Made by a program: the position numbers and the translations under genes
The notes under the pieces: generated by a model
Databases searched by the model: none
What the model was told of the DNA's origin: nothing
Seen by the model: the letters and a program-made list of their open reading frames with translations, nothing else
Part shown: positions 54,813 through 64,000 of the stretch, in pieces
Position numbering within the stretch: the first letter of the stretch is position 1
Layout: every line of letters begins with the position of its first letter
Assembly: GCF_014284305.1 (NCBI RefSeq)
Contig: NZ_JACOFW010000017.1
Span: 43,094 to 107,093, forward strand
DNA: 64,000 bases
From: Affinundibacterium seohonense
GTDB taxonomy: Bacteria; Pseudomonadota; Gammaproteobacteria; Burkholderiales; Burkholderiaceae_D
Reading direction: 5' to 3'

Positions 54813-56649
54813 TCCAGACGATACTTCCAGCCAGCACAATCCTGGTGCTGATACCGATGCGCCGCGTCCTCGTGCAAAGCGTGTCGCACGTCCAAAAGTT
54901 GCTAAAGTGGATGATGCCACTGTTGCTGCAAGCGATGGTGCCGTTGCTGCAAAAGCGCCGCGAGCGCCGCGTAAGCCAAGATTAAAGCCGGAAACTGTTA
55001 ATGTGGAGGCGGCTGCTCAAGCGCCAGTTTTTGCAGAGCAGTCAGAGCCTGTTGCTAGAGCGCCGCGTCAAGAGCGTCAGCCACGTCAAGCTCGCGCACC
55101 ACGTCAAGTTGAGGCGCGAGATCTCAATACAACAGGTGTTGAGCAGCAATCTTCGCCGCAATTAGATCCGATAAATCAAGCAAGTGCTGGCGACAACAAC
55201 GAGCGCCCACGTCGCCCACAGGGTGATAGAAATAACTCCCGTAATGTGCGGCCTCGTGATGGTCAAGCGCGCGATGGTCAGCAACGCGATGGGCAACCAC
55301 GCAATCGTCAACAGCCGAAGCCTGGGCAAGGTGCGCAAAATCGCACTGGTGATCAACGTAATCAAAATAATCAACGTCGTCCAGGTCAGCAAAGTAATCG
55401 TGGTGCAGTACCTGATGCGGATGATGTGTTTTCATTCGTGACTTCCGATGCGTACGACGCTGCAGATGATGCTCAGTATTCACGTAACGACAAAAATAAG
55501 AAGCCTCGTCGTGATTTAACTGCCGATGATGATGCGCCAAAACTGCATAAAGTCTTGGCAGAAGCAGGCCTCGGTTCGCGTCGCGATATGGAAGAGTTGA
55601 TTATTGCTGGTCGCGTATCCGTTAATGGTGAGCCAGCGCATATCGGGCAGCGTATTTTGCCGCAAGATCAAGTGCGTATTAATGGAAAATTAATTCAGCG
55701 TAAAGTCAGTAAAAAGCCGCCACGCGTGCTGATTTATCATAAACCAGCTGGTGAAATTGTCAGTGCTAGCGATCCAGAGGGTCGCGCATCGGTGTTTGAT
55801 AGTTTGCCGCAAATGAAGGTTGGTAAATGGTTGGCAGTTGGTCGCCTCGATTACAACACCGAAGGTTTATTGTTGTTCACAACGTCGGGTGATTTGGCGA
55901 ACCGCCTGATGCACCCACGTTATGGCATTGAGCGTGAATACGCTGTGCGTACTTTGGGTGACTTGGAAGAAGGTATGCGTCAGAAACTGTTGGCTGGCGT
56001 GGAGCTAGAAGACGGTATGGCGCAATTCTCCAAGATCTCCGATGGTGGTGGTGAAGGTGTGAATAAGTGGTATCGCGTCATCATTGGCGAAGGTCGTAAC
56101 CGCGAAGTGCGTCGTATGTTTGAGGCTGTTGGCTTGACCGTGTCGCGTTTGATTCGTACGCGCTACGGTGTAATGACTTTGCCATCCGGCTTGAAACGTG
56201 GTCGTTGGGATGAGTTGGGCGAAGATGCTGTGCGTAGTCTGCTTAAAGTCAGTGGTTTGGAAAAAACTGCTGGCGAAAAATCCGAAAAGCCTATGGGTAA
56301 GCCAAATGGTAATCGCGTGCAGGGTGGCAAGGTGCCACGCAATGTGAATCCGTTTGATGCGCCAGTGCAAAGAAGTTTCGAGCCTACGGTGCGTGGTGGT
56401 TTTGCTAATCCGCAAAATGGTCGTCCGCCGCGTGGTGCTGGTACTGGTGGGTATGCTGGGACGCCAGGTGGTTCTAAGGCTGCTAAACCGAATGCAAATG
56501 GCGGCAAGTCGCGCAGTCGTCAGCCGGACCCTTTGCAAACGGCTTTAGGTTATCCGAGTCGTGATCAAAATCGTCGTGGGCCAACTGAGCGTGGTAGCGG
56601 CCCTGCTATTGGTCAAGCGATTGCCGCACGCCGTCGTCGCGGCACTTAA
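54799..56649 (+). CDS. rluB: RluB, 23S rRNA pseudouridine 2605 synthase with long disordered extensions
   Basis: RluB isomerises U2605 of 23S rRNA. The 616-residue protein has a long basic, Gln/Arg/Pro-rich N-terminal region (about 1-240), then an S4 domain (about 248-305, [20 protein letters not shown]), the catalytic core with Asp351 in [12 protein letters not shown], and a Gly/Arg-rich tail (about 500-616). The core matches RsuA/RluB; the extensions are typical of this order and may bind RNA. It overlaps scpB by 14 bases. Confidence 0.92.
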   Translation: MNTNNPDDTSSQHNPGADTDAPRPRAKRVARPKVAKVDDATVAASDGAVAAKAPRAPRKPRLKPETVNVEAAAQAPVFAEQSEPVARAPRQERQPRQARAPRQVEARDLNTTGVEQQSSPQLDPINQASAGDNNERPRRPQGDRNNSRNVRPRDGQARDGQQRDGQPRNRQQPKPGQGAQNRTGDQRNQNNQRRPGQQSNRGAVPDADDVFSFVTSDAYDAADDAQYSRNDKNKKPRRDLTADDDAPKLHKVLAEAGLGSRRDMEELIIAGRVSVNGEPAHIGQRILPQDQVRINGKLIQRKVSKKPPRVLIYHKPAGEIVSASDPEGRASVFDSLPQMKVGKWLAVGRLDYNTEGLLLFTTSGDLANRLMHPRYGIEREYAVRTLGDLEEGMRQKLLAGVELEDGMAQFSKISDGGGEGVNKWYRVIIGEGRNREVRRMFEAVGLTVSRLIRTRYGVMTLPSGLKRGRWDELGEDAVRSLLKVSGLEKTAGEKSEKPMGKPNGNRVQGGKVPRNVNPFDAPVQRSFEPTVRGGFANPQNGRPPRGAGTGGYAGTPGGSKAAKPNANGGKSRSRQPDPLQTALGYPSRDQNRRGPTERGSGPAIGQAIAARRRRGT

Positions 56650-56659
56650 ATTATTGCCT

Positions 56660-56706
56660 AGAAGTGGGTGAAAGATGTTGCTCATGCTGCGTTTTTCACC
56701 GACTTC
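56660..56706. terminator. Hairpin after rluB
   Basis: GAAGTGGGTGAAA pairs with TTTCACCGACTTC with one mismatch and a long partly paired loop. The lack of a T tract makes it a weak terminator or an mRNA end stabiliser. Confidence 0.5.
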
Positions 56707-56709
56707 TCA

Positions 56710-56738
56710 TTGCGATTGAGTAATTAATCGTTTATAAT
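56710..56738 (+). promoter_or_regulatory. Sigma-70 promoter of the rimP-nusA-infB operon
   Basis: TTGCGA (56710-56715) and TATAAT (56733-56738) are exactly 17 bp apart. Transcription should start near 56745, leaving a leader of about 175 bases before rimP that contains an intrinsic terminator. Confidence 0.85.
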
Positions 56739-56808
56739 CTTGTAGTTAGCAGATTTTTCCTTGAGTTGGTTTTTGATTGAAGTTGAAACTTTTCAAGGCG
56801 CTAAGAAG

Positions 56809-56832
56809 ATGGGCTAGTGCCCATTTTTTTTT
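56809..56832 (+). terminator. Leader terminator (attenuator) ahead of rimP
   Basis: ATGGGC-TAGT-GCCCAT is followed by eight T: a textbook intrinsic terminator placed between the promoter and rimP. Since the operon encodes NusA, which influences pausing and termination, this could provide feedback control, as reported for the E. coli nusA operon leader. Confidence 0.85.
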
Positions 56833-56921
56833 GGCGAATCGTTTTTGGGCGTGAATTTGAGTTAATTCTACTTAAATTGATCTGCTGCAAAATCGAGATC
56901 TGTGTTTATCGGAGAATTGTC

Positions 56922-57410
56922 TTGCAATTGTTGGAATTAATTGAAAAGACTGTCAATGGGACAGGCTATGATCTGGTCGACTTTGAGCGAGCAGAGCGTG
57001 GTTTGTTTCGTGTGTATATCGATCTTTTGCCAGAAGATGTTGAAGAAAAAGGTCATATCACAGTAGAGGATTGTGCGAAAGTCAGTCATCAATTGTCACA
57101 CGTATTGACTGTAGAAGAGGTGAACTATGAACGCCTAGAGATTTCTTCTCCTGGCTTAGATCGACCTTTGAAGAAGATGGCTGATTTCGTCCGTTTTGTC
57201 GGCGAAAAAGCCAATGTGAAATTGCGATTGCCTATGCCAGGCATGGCGAATCGTAAGAGTTTCGAAGGTGTATTGCATGAGCCAGAAGGGGAAACTCTGA
57301 AGCTCGAATTTGAAACAAAAGATGGCGCGGCGATGCTTGAGTTTACGCTCGCTGATTTAGATAAGGCACGCTTAGTGCCGCAAGTGGATTTTAGGAGTCG
57401 CAAAGCATGA
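56922..57410 (+). CDS. rimP: RimP, 30S ribosome maturation factor
   Basis: RimP aids 30S assembly. The best start is TTG at 56922, seven bases after GGAGA, giving 162 residues and the family N-terminus [20 protein letters not shown]. The frame is open further upstream, but that part covers the leader terminator and is not protein-like. Conserved parts are [14 protein letters not shown] and [14 protein letters not shown]. It overlaps nusA by four bases. Confidence 0.92.
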   Translation: MQLLELIEKTVNGTGYDLVDFERAERGLFRVYIDLLPEDVEEKGHITVEDCAKVSHQLSHVLTVEEVNYERLEISSPGLDRPLKKMADFVRFVGEKANVKLRLPMPGMANRKSFEGVLHEPEGETLKLEFETKDGAAMLEFTLADLDKARLVPQVDFRSRKA

Positions 57411-58966
57411 GTCGCGAAGTTTTATTATTGGTTGATGTGCTGGCGCGTGAAAAAAACGTTGATGAAGATATCGTTTTTGGCGCATTGGAACATGCTTTGG
57501 CAACGGCTACCAAAAAGCGTTATGAAGGTGAAGTCGATATTCGTGTAGAGATCGACCGTGATACTGGCGAGTATCGTACATTCCGTCGTTGGCACGTGGT
57601 GGCTGATGAAGCTGGTTTACAATTGCCAGATCAGGAGATTTTGCATTTTGAAGCAGTGGAACAGTACGCTGATATTGAAGTCGATGAATACATTGAAGAG
57701 CCAGTTCCATCAGTAGAACTGGGTCGTCGTTTTGCACAAGATACGAAGCAAATCGTTTTGCAACGTATTCGTGATGCGGAACGTGAACAGATTTTGGCTG
57801 AGTTCTTAGAGCGCGGTGATTCCCTGGTTATGGGCACGATCAAACGCATGGAACGCGGCGAAGCAGTGGTGGAATCTGGTCGTATCGAGGCACGTTTGCC
57901 ACGCGATCAAATGATTCCGAAAGAAAACTTGCGCGTTGGTGATCGCGTCCGTGCTTATATCTTGCGCATTGATCGCAACGCACGTGGTCCACAAGTGATC
58001 TTGTCCCGTACCGCGCCAGAATTCATCATGAAATTGTTTGAATTGGAAGTGCCAGAAATCGAACAAGGTTCTTTGGTCATCAAATCTGCAGCCCGTGATC
58101 CAGGTGTGCGCGCTAAGATCGCGGTGCACACGGATGATAAGCGTATCGATCCTATTGGTACTTGCGTTGGTATGCGCGGTTCGCGCGTACAAGCAGTGAC
58201 TGGCGAATTGGGCGGCGAACGTGTCGATATCGTGTTGTGGTCTGAAGATCCAGCGCAATTCGTGATCGGTGCTTTAGCGCCAGCGAATGTGTCCTCCATC
58301 ATGGTTGATGAAGAAAAACACGCAATGGACGTCGTTGTTGATGATGAAAACTTGGCGATTGCGATTGGCCGTAGTGGTCAAAACGTACGCTTGGCAGCAG
58401 AATTGACTGGCTGGCAAATTAACATCATGACAGCAGAGCAATCTGCGGATAAAGCAGAACAAGAATCTGCGGGCATCCGTGCGCTGTTCATGGAAAAACT
58501 CGACGTGGATCAAGAAGTTGCAGACATCTTGGTTGACGAAGGCTTCTCTAGCTTAGAAGAAATCGCTTATGTACCAATTAGCGAAATGCTGGAAATTGAC
58601 GCCTTAGATGAAGATACAGTGAATGAATTGCGCAATCGCGCACGTGACGCACTTGTGACAGAAGCGATTGCTTCTGAAGAAGGTGTAGAGGGTGTGGAAG
58701 ACGCATTGATTAATCTGGAAGGTATGAGCCGTGCAACAGCAGGTAAATTGGGCTTGGCTGGTATTAAGACCCTCGCTGCTTTCGGTGGCTTAGCTTACGA
58801 TGAATTTGGTGCGATTTTGGCTCTGTCTACAGACCGTGCGCGTCAATTAATTGATAATGCATTTGAAGATGTGACTGATGATGAGATGAAACTCATCGAC
58901 GCTAAATATGATGAACATGCTAAAGCCTTATTGGAAAAAGCATGGAAACTCGTTGAAGCAAAATAA
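57407..58966 (+). CDS. nusA: NusA, transcription termination/antitermination factor
   Basis: NusA binds RNA polymerase and modulates pausing, termination and antitermination. The 519-residue chain has an N-terminal polymerase-binding domain (1-125), S1 (about 135-200), KH1 and KH2 (about 200-345, with [22 protein letters not shown] and [17 protein letters not shown]), and C-terminal acidic repeats (about 360-515) as in gamma- and betaproteobacteria. It overlaps rimP. Confidence 0.97.
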   Translation: MSREVLLLVDVLAREKNVDEDIVFGALEHALATATKKRYEGEVDIRVEIDRDTGEYRTFRRWHVVADEAGLQLPDQEILHFEAVEQYADIEVDEYIEEPVPSVELGRRFAQDTKQIVLQRIRDAEREQILAEFLERGDSLVMGTIKRMERGEAVVESGRIEARLPRDQMIPKENLRVGDRVRAYILRIDRNARGPQVILSRTAPEFIMKLFELEVPEIEQGSLVIKSAARDPGVRAKIAVHTDDKRIDPIGTCVGMRGSRVQAVTGELGGERVDIVLWSEDPAQFVIGALAPANVSSIMVDEEKHAMDVVVDDENLAIAIGRSGQNVRLAAELTGWQINIMTAEQSADKAEQESAGIRALFMEKLDVDQEVADILVDEGFSSLEEIAYVPISEMLEIDALDEDTVNELRNRARDALVTEAIASEEGVEGVEDALINLEGMSRATAGKLGLAGIKTLAAFGGLAYDEFGAILALSTDRARQLIDNAFEDVTDDEMKLIDAKYDEHAKALLEKAWKLVEAK

Positions 58967-59050
58967 TCACGAGTAAACAACATAATTGAAGCGTGGATTT
59001 AACTTAATTTATAACGTTAAATCACAGCGCAAACAAAGAAAGAGGACTGA

Positions 59051-61939
59051 ATGGCGAGTAATAATGTAGCTCAATTTGCCACCGAGCTGAAAATGTCAGC
59101 GGATTTACTGCTCACGCAATTGAATGCCGCAGGCGTTACAAAAGCGTCTGCGTCCGATGTCTTGTCCAAAGAAGATAAGGACAAGTTGTTGGAACATTTA
59201 CGCCGTTCGCACGGCGTGGCTCCTGATGCCGATAAGAAAAAAATCACCTTGACTCGCAAGGAAACAACCGAGATCAAGCAAGCTGATGCGACTGGCAAAA
59301 CACGCACCGTACAAGTTGAAGTGCGTAAAAAACGTACTTTTGTGAAGCGCGACGAAAGCTCGCCTGAAGACAATGCGAAACCTGCGATAGCAATTGATCC
59401 AGCAGAAATGGCGCGTCGTGAGGCAGAGGCGCAAGCCGAGGCAGAGTTGGCAGCGCGTCGTGAAGCTGAGCTGTTAGCTAAGCAAGAGCAACTGGCAAAA
59501 CTTGAAGCAGAAAAAGAAGCAGAAGCGAAAGCGGCACGCGAAGCCGAAGCTGCTGCGAAGGCGAAAGCAGAAGCAGAAAAAGCGAAGCAAGCGGAAGAAA
59601 AGCGTGCGAAAGCAAGCAAAATTCCAGCGGTTTCGGAAGTCGCTTCTGATACCCCTGCAGTAGATGAAGAAGCCAAACGCCTAGCTGCTGAAGAAGCAAA
59701 GAAAAAAGCGACTGCCGCTGCTGCTGAAGCCAAAGAAGCGGTGAAAGAAGCGGCTGCACGTGCTGCAAATGCTGAAAACGCTCGTAAGAAAGTTGCTGAC
59801 GAAGTTGCGCAGATTAAAGAAATGATGTTGGCAGCGCGTAAGCCAAAAGTTGTCGAAGCCCCAGCACCTGTCGTCCCATCGCCATCAAAAGTCGCTGAAG
59901 GTACTTTGCACAAGCCAGCTGATAAAAAACCTGGCGAGAAAAAGCCCGGTGACAAGAAAGATGTGAAACCGGCAGTAGCCGCACCAACCGACAAGAAGGC
60001 CGTCAAATCTGCCAATGTGTCGTCAACATGGCAAGAAGATGCTGCTAAAAAACGTGGCGGCGGGTTGAAAACACGTGGTGCTGCACCAGTTGGTCGTGAC
60101 GGCTGGAAAAGTGGTCCTAAAGGTCGTCGTAATAATCATCATGACGATAGAGAAACGAATTTCCAAGTGCCAGTTGAAGCTGTCATCAAAGATGTGTATG
60201 TACCAGAGACCTTAACGGTTGCTGAGTTGGCGCATAAAATGTCTGTAAAAGCCTCCGAAGTGATTAAGCATTTGATGAAACTCGGTCAAATGTGCACGAT
60301 CAATCAGGTTCTCGATCAAGAAACAGCAATGATTCTCGTGGAAGAAATGGGTCACAAAGCGTTTGCAGCGAAGATCGATGATCCAGAAGCGATGCTGACT
60401 GACGTTGCAGAACACGCTGAATACGAATCGTCACCACGTGCGCCAGTCGTTACAGTGATGGGTCACGTCGATCACGGTAAAACGTCGTTGCTTGATTATA
60501 TTCGTCGCGCAAAAGTGGCTTCTGGTGAAGCTGGTGGTATTACGCAGCACATTGGTGCTTACCACGTTGAAACACCACGCGGCATGATCACATTCTTAGA
60601 TACTCCGGGTCATGAAGCATTTACTGCGATGCGTGCGCGTGGTGCGAAAGCAACCGATATCGTTATTCTTGTTGTTGCAGCAGACGACGGCGTGATGCCA
60701 CAAACGAAAGAAGCGATTGCCCATGCAAAAGCCGCTGGTGTGCCTTTGGTGGTAGCGATCAATAAAATTGATAAACCAGGTGGTAACGCGGATCGTGTGA
60801 CGCAAGAATTGATCGCTGAAAGCGTCGTTCCTGAAGCCTACGGCGGTGAATCACCATTTGTGTCTGTCTCAGCAAAAACGGGTCAAGGCATCGACGAGTT
60901 GTTAGAGCAAGTATTGTTGCAGGCTGAAGTTTTAGAATTGCGTGCTCCAATCGACGCACCAGCGAAAGGTTTGGTGGTTGAATCTCGTTTGGACAAAGGT
61001 CGCGGTACCGTTGCAACGATCTTGGTTCAGTCCGGTACTTTGAAACGCGGCGATGTAGTCTTGGCTGGTTCATCTTACGGTCGCGTTCGTGCGATGTTGG
61101 ATGAAAACGGCAAAAATATCAGCGAAGCAGGTCCATCGATTCCAGTAGAGATTCAAGGTTTGACCGAGGTTCCAGCCGCTGGTGAAGAAGTGATGGTCAT
61201 GGTCGATGAACGCAAAGCACGTGAAATCGCTTTGTTCCGTCAAGGTAAATACCGTGATGTTAAATTGGCGAAACAGCAGGCAGCGAAGCTCGAAAACATG
61301 TTCGAAAACATGGGCGAAGGCGAACTCAAAAACTTGCCTATCATCGTCAAAACCGACGTGCAAGGTTCGCAAGAAGCTTTGGTTCAATCCTTGGTCAAGT
61401 TGTCGAACAACGAAGTACGCGTACAAGTGGTACATGCGGCGGTCGGCGGTATTTCTGAATCCGACGTCAACTTGGCGGTCGCTTCCAAAGCGGTCATCAT
61501 CGGCTTTAACACCCGTGCTGATGCCTCCGCCCGTAAGTTGGCTGAATCGAATGGCGTGGACATCCGTTACTACAACATCATTTACGATGCAGTAGACGAG
61601 ATTAAATCTGCCTTGTCCGGTATGTTGGCACCAGAGAAGCGCGAAACGATCATTGGTATGGTCGAGATTCGCCAAGTCTTCTCCGTCAGCAAAGTAGGTT
61701 CGATTGCAGGTTGCTTGGTTACTGAAGGTGTGGTTAAACGTACGTCCTCAGTTCGTTTGTTACGCAACAATGTGGTGACATGGACTGGCGAGTTGGATTC
61801 TTTGAAACGTTACAAAGACGATGCCAAAGAAGTTCGTGCAGGTATGGAGTGCGGTCTCTCACTCAAAGCCTACAACGATATCCAAGTCGGAGATTTCTTA
61901 GAAATCTTCGAGATCCAGGAAATTGCTCGTACTCTGTAA
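59051..61939 (+). CDS. infB: InfB, translation initiation factor IF-2
   Basis: IF-2 is the GTPase that brings fMet-tRNA to the ribosome. The 962-residue protein has an N-terminal IF2N domain, a long charged Ala/Glu/Lys helix (about 110-270), a second IF2N domain (about 385-435), and the G domain with GHVDHGKTS starting at residue 471, DTPGHE and NKID. Domains II to IV follow. GAGGA is present ahead of the ATG. A hairpin follows the gene. Confidence 0.97.
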   Translation: MASNNVAQFATELKMSADLLLTQLNAAGVTKASASDVLSKEDKDKLLEHLRRSHGVAPDADKKKITLTRKETTEIKQADATGKTRTVQVEVRKKRTFVKRDESSPEDNAKPAIAIDPAEMARREAEAQAEAELAARREAELLAKQEQLAKLEAEKEAEAKAAREAEAAAKAKAEAEKAKQAEEKRAKASKIPAVSEVASDTPAVDEEAKRLAAEEAKKKATAAAAEAKEAVKEAAARAANAENARKKVADEVAQIKEMMLAARKPKVVEAPAPVVPSPSKVAEGTLHKPADKKPGEKKPGDKKDVKPAVAAPTDKKAVKSANVSSTWQEDAAKKRGGGLKTRGAAPVGRDGWKSGPKGRRNNHHDDRETNFQVPVEAVIKDVYVPETLTVAELAHKMSVKASEVIKHLMKLGQMCTINQVLDQETAMILVEEMGHKAFAAKIDDPEAMLTDVAEHAEYESSPRAPVVTVMGHVDHGKTSLLDYIRRAKVASGEAGGITQHIGAYHVETPRGMITFLDTPGHEAFTAMRARGAKATDIVILVVAADDGVMPQTKEAIAHAKAAGVPLVVAINKIDKPGGNADRVTQELIAESVVPEAYGGESPFVSVSAKTGQGIDELLEQVLLQAEVLELRAPIDAPAKGLVVESRLDKGRGTVATILVQSGTLKRGDVVLAGSSYGRVRAMLDENGKNISEAGPSIPVEIQGLTEVPAAGEEVMVMVDERKAREIALFRQGKYRDVKLAKQQAAKLENMFENMGEGELKNLPIIVKTDVQGSQEALVQSLVKLSNNEVRVQVVHAAVGGISESDVNLAVASKAVIIGFNTRADASARKLAESNGVDIRYYNIIYDAVDEIKSALSGMLAPEKRETIIGMVEIRQVFSVSKVGSIAGCLVTEGVVKRTSSVRLLRNNVVTWTGELDSLKRYKDDAKEVRAGMECGLSLKAYNDIQVGDFLEIFEIQEIARTL

Positions 61940-61957
61940 GCTAACAAGAAGTAAGAC

Positions 61958-61985
61958 TAAAGAGGAAGCGCGAGCTTCCTCTTTA
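61958..61985 (+). terminator. Hairpin between infB and rbfA
   Basis: A perfect 12-bp stem (TAAAGAGGAAGC and complement) with loop GCGA is followed by ATTTTG. It probably works as a partial terminator that lowers rbfA-truB expression. Confidence 0.75.
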
Positions 61986-62172
61986 ATTTTGTAGTGTTGA
62001 AAAGAGATTGGAAGTTTCCCCCCTTTAAGGGTTGAAATTCTAGTTCGCAGCATATATTGAAATTTATAGGTAACCCTCGTTACCTGTTGAAACATGACGA
62101 CTAATATTGAGAAGGTCTTACAGACTTTCTCGATGATGAATAAAATATTAGAAGCAGTAACCGGTAATCCTT

Positions 62173-62571
62173 ATGGCCAAAAATAGTAAATCCATCCCAG
62201 CTCGCGGTTTGCGCGTCGCTGATCAAATCCAACGTGATTTGTCCGAAATCATATGGGCGGAACTCAAAGATCCACGCGTTGGTATGATCACGCTCACTGA
62301 AGTGCAGTTAACGCCAGACTACGCCCATGCAAAAGTGTATTTCACGACATTGGCAGACGATCCAGCGGCAATTAAAAACACTTTTGATGGCTTGAATAAA
62401 GCCGCAGGTTTTTTGCGTAATCAACTCGGCTTAAAACTGCGCATTCACACTTTGCCACAATTGCATTTCGTCCACGATACTTCCACTATGCGCGGTATTG
62501 CGATGTCGAAATTGATCGACGAAGCGAACGCGACTCACGTTCCAGAAGATAAGAACGACGACGAAGACTGA
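62173..62571 (+). CDS. rbfA: RbfA, 30S ribosome-binding factor
   Basis: RbfA is a small KH-type protein for late 16S rRNA maturation and cold adaptation. The 132-residue chain has the family start ([22 protein letters not shown]) and the end motif [19 protein letters not shown]. It lies about 230 bases after infB, with the infB hairpin in between. Confidence 0.95.
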   Translation: MAKNSKSIPARGLRVADQIQRDLSEIIWAELKDPRVGMITLTEVQLTPDYAHAKVYFTTLADDPAAIKNTFDGLNKAAGFLRNQLGLKLRIHTLPQLHFVHDTSTMRGIAMSKLIDEANATHVPEDKNDDED

Positions 62572-62620
62572 TTCGGTTCTTCAGTAGCTGGAACCGCAGA
62601 GGCTTAGAGACTGCAGTTTT

Positions 62621-62691
62621 CGTAGGGCGGGTGAAACCCGTGCTGATCGGGTGCTCAATAGGCTGGCGGCGCGGGTTTCACCCGCCCTACG
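62621..62691. repeat. Perfect 20-bp inverted repeat between rbfA and truB
   Basis: CGTAGGGCGGGTGAAACCCG (62621-62640) is the exact complement of 62672-62691; allowing one mismatch, the arms reach 23 bp. The GTAGGGCGGGTGAAACCCGC type is widely dispersed in proteobacterial intergenic regions as a REP or MITE-like unit. Confidence 0.85.
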
Positions 62692-62744
62692 TCTCTTATG
62701 AGTGCTGAGTAGAAATTTTTTGAAATTCCAATTCTAATCTGCAT

Positions 62745-63695
62745 ATGAACCAACCCATTAAGAAAAAAACGCGCCTACCCATCAACGGCGTGCTGTTATT
62801 AGATAAACCTGTGGGTTGGTCGAGCAATGATGCGCTAATCAAAGCCAAGCGTTTGCTTAACGCGATTAAAGCGGGTCATACTGGCACTCTAGATCCGTTT
62901 GCTACAGGCTTATTGCCATTGTGTTTTGGTGAAGCAACCAAGTTCTCCGCAGATTTGTTGGATGCAGATAAAACTTATCAAACCGTAGTGCATCTCGGTA
63001 TTAGCACCAACACAGGCGACACCGAAGGTGAAACAATACAAACGCATGAAGTCAATATCACGGAAGCGCAAATTCAAGCCGTCTTAGCACAATTCAGAGG
63101 CGATATTTTGCAAGTGCCACCGATGTATTCGGCACTCAAACGTGACGGAAAACCACTCTATGAATATGCACGCGAAGGCATCACGCTAGAACGTGAAGCG
63201 CGTACAGTGACGATTCATTTACTTGAATTCGTTAAATACGAAGCGCCATTTCTCACCCTAAATGTACGTTGTAGCAAAGGTACTTACATTCGTGTTTTAG
63301 GTGAAGACATCGGCAATGCTTTAGGCTGCGGTGCGCATTTAAATACATTGCGTCGCACCCATGTCGGTCATCTCATTTTAGAAAATACCGTAACGCTCGA
63401 TCAGTTAATTGAAATGAGCGAAGAGCAACGCCATGCCTTGTTAGCGCCTGTCGATGCTTTGCTGTCGAGTTTTCCTGAGGTGCTCTTAAACCCAGAGTTG
63501 TCTAAACGCTTTTTGCAAGGCCAAAGGATTTCCTTGACGAAGGAAGCAGTTGCGCATCCAAGCGAACTCGGGCGTGTCCGAGTTTATCGCGCTGAGCCTG
63601 AACAAACAACGAAACAATTACTGGGCTCGGCACAGCTACAAGAGTTCGGTGTCTTGGCACCAGAGCGTTTGATTTCCACTGTGGATCAACACTAA
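62745..63695 (+). CDS. truB: TruB, tRNA pseudouridine 55 synthase
   Basis: TruB makes pseudouridine 55 in the T loop of tRNAs. The 316-residue enzyme has catalytic Asp50 in GHTGTLDPFATGLLP, the KxYxxxxxLG-type substrate block (DKTYQTVVHLG) and the RCSKGTYIRVLGEDIG core. It has the normal length, with a PUA-like C-terminal part. It follows rbfA across the palindromic repeat. Confidence 0.96.
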   Translation: MNQPIKKKTRLPINGVLLLDKPVGWSSNDALIKAKRLLNAIKAGHTGTLDPFATGLLPLCFGEATKFSADLLDADKTYQTVVHLGISTNTGDTEGETIQTHEVNITEAQIQAVLAQFRGDILQVPPMYSALKRDGKPLYEYAREGITLEREARTVTIHLLEFVKYEAPFLTLNVRCSKGTYIRVLGEDIGNALGCGAHLNTLRRTHVGHLILENTVTLDQLIEMSEEQRHALLAPVDALLSSFPEVLLNPELSKRFLQGQRISLTKEAVAHPSELGRVRVYRAEPEQTTKQLLGSAQLQEFGVLAPERLISTVDQH

Positions 63696-63761
63696 ACTTG
63701 CCTGTCTCGACTTCACTTTCGGGGGTAGAATAGTCTAATTGCCCCCCGACGAAAGCCTCTC

Positions 63762-63878
63762 ATGTTTCAAGACATTATTCAATTCTGGTTCGAAGAAATC
63801 GACAGCAAGAAATGGTGGAGTGTCGATTCTGAATTTGATCAACTGATACACAGCCGATTTCACAGCGTGATGCTGTAA
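63762..63878 (+). pseudogene. 5' fragment of a DUF924-family gene cut by an IS element
   Basis: The frame begins MFQDIIQFWFEEIDSKKWWS and continues with FDQLIHSRFHS, the start of DUF924 proteins (FWF...W......FD..I..RF). It then ends at TAA after only 38 residues, where a typical member continues for about 140 more. The break falls a few bases before sequence leading into an IS3-type transposase start, so insertion is the simplest cause. The right part would lie beyond the IS. Confidence 0.72.
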
Positions 63879-64000
63879 CCATCCCGTAAAATCAAGCCAT
63901 GCATAACTAGAGTTCTTGAGGCAAACTTATGTGCCAAAGGAGAACAGAAATGCGTAAAAGCAGATTTACAGAAACACAGATCATAGGAATATTGAAGGCA
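63850..64000 (+). mobile_element. Left end of an IS3-family insertion sequence (cut by window end)
   Basis: The stretch from about 63865 leads to a transposase OrfA start and appears to interrupt the DUF924 gene. The exact terminal repeat cannot be fixed because the other end is outside the window; candidates begin TGATGC or TGTAAC near 63868-63876. Confidence 0.7.
63950..64000 (+). CDS. IS3-family transposase OrfA, partial
   Basis: MRKSRFTETQIIGILKA is the characteristic N-terminus of IS3-family OrfA, whose HTH binds the IS ends. AAGGAG lies seven bases before the ATG. Only 17 codons are inside the window. Confidence 0.85.
   Translation, partial: MRKSRFTETQIIGILKA

Noticed and set aside
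59071..60015. Long minus-strand frame inside infB
   Set aside because: It is a shadow of the Ala/Glu/Lys-rich helix of IF-2; its Ser/Ala repeats follow from that codon pattern.

Overview
The window reads as chromosome of a facultatively anaerobic, denitrifying betaproteobacterium, most likely Burkholderiales and near Oxalobacteraceae. This rests on protein character and on the scpB-rluB-rimP-nusA-infB-rbfA-truB order at the right end; no database was searched. About 53 kb is an anaerobic-respiration region, followed by about 10 kb of housekeeping genes, and the last 120 bases enter an IS3-family element.

Layout. 1-2 kb: a membrane diguanylate cyclase. 2-11 kb, minus strand: the nitrous oxide reductase operon nosZ-nosR-nosD-nosF-nosY-nosL plus a second nosL-like gene, behind a well-placed FNR/DNR box. 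11-13 kb: a lipoprotein cytochrome c and an ApbE/NosX flavin transferase. 13-15.6 kb: an orphan ketosynthase and an HPP-CBS membrane protein. 15.9-19 kb: ubiU, ubiV and ubiT for oxygen-independent ubiquinone synthesis, then a DGC-domain gene. 19.3-30 kb: narGHJI, a parvulin, a hemerythrin, a multispan membrane protein and moaA. 30-33 kb: narL and a Dnr-type regulator, with decayed remains of narX and narK. 33-41 kb: a nitric oxide module (DUF2249, quinol-type norB, nsrR, hemN, nnrS, a metal-binding protein, bacteriohemerythrin) with two NsrR operators. 41.6-44.6 kb: class III ribonucleotide reductase whose glycyl-radical domain is a separate small gene, behind tandem NrdR boxes and an FNR box. 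45-52.5 kb: a DUF2946 protein, an OprC/NosA-type copper receptor, and a tetR-controlled ABC efflux set. 53.5 kb: a tRNA-fMet 3' fragment with its terminator next to an AlpA-like gene, which looks like the edge of an integrated element.

Together the genes supply nitrate reduction, NO reduction and N2O reduction, with the quinone, haem, molybdenum cofactor, copper, flavin and deoxynucleotide supplies that anaerobic growth needs. No nitrite reductase gene is present, so that step must be encoded elsewhere or be absent.

Most notable items: the split NrdD with a 65-residue glycyl-radical protein; tandem NrdR boxes exactly 31 bp apart; relics of narK and narX inside an otherwise intact nar cluster; the tRNA-fMet att-like scar; and an intrinsic terminator in the rimP-nusA-infB leader.
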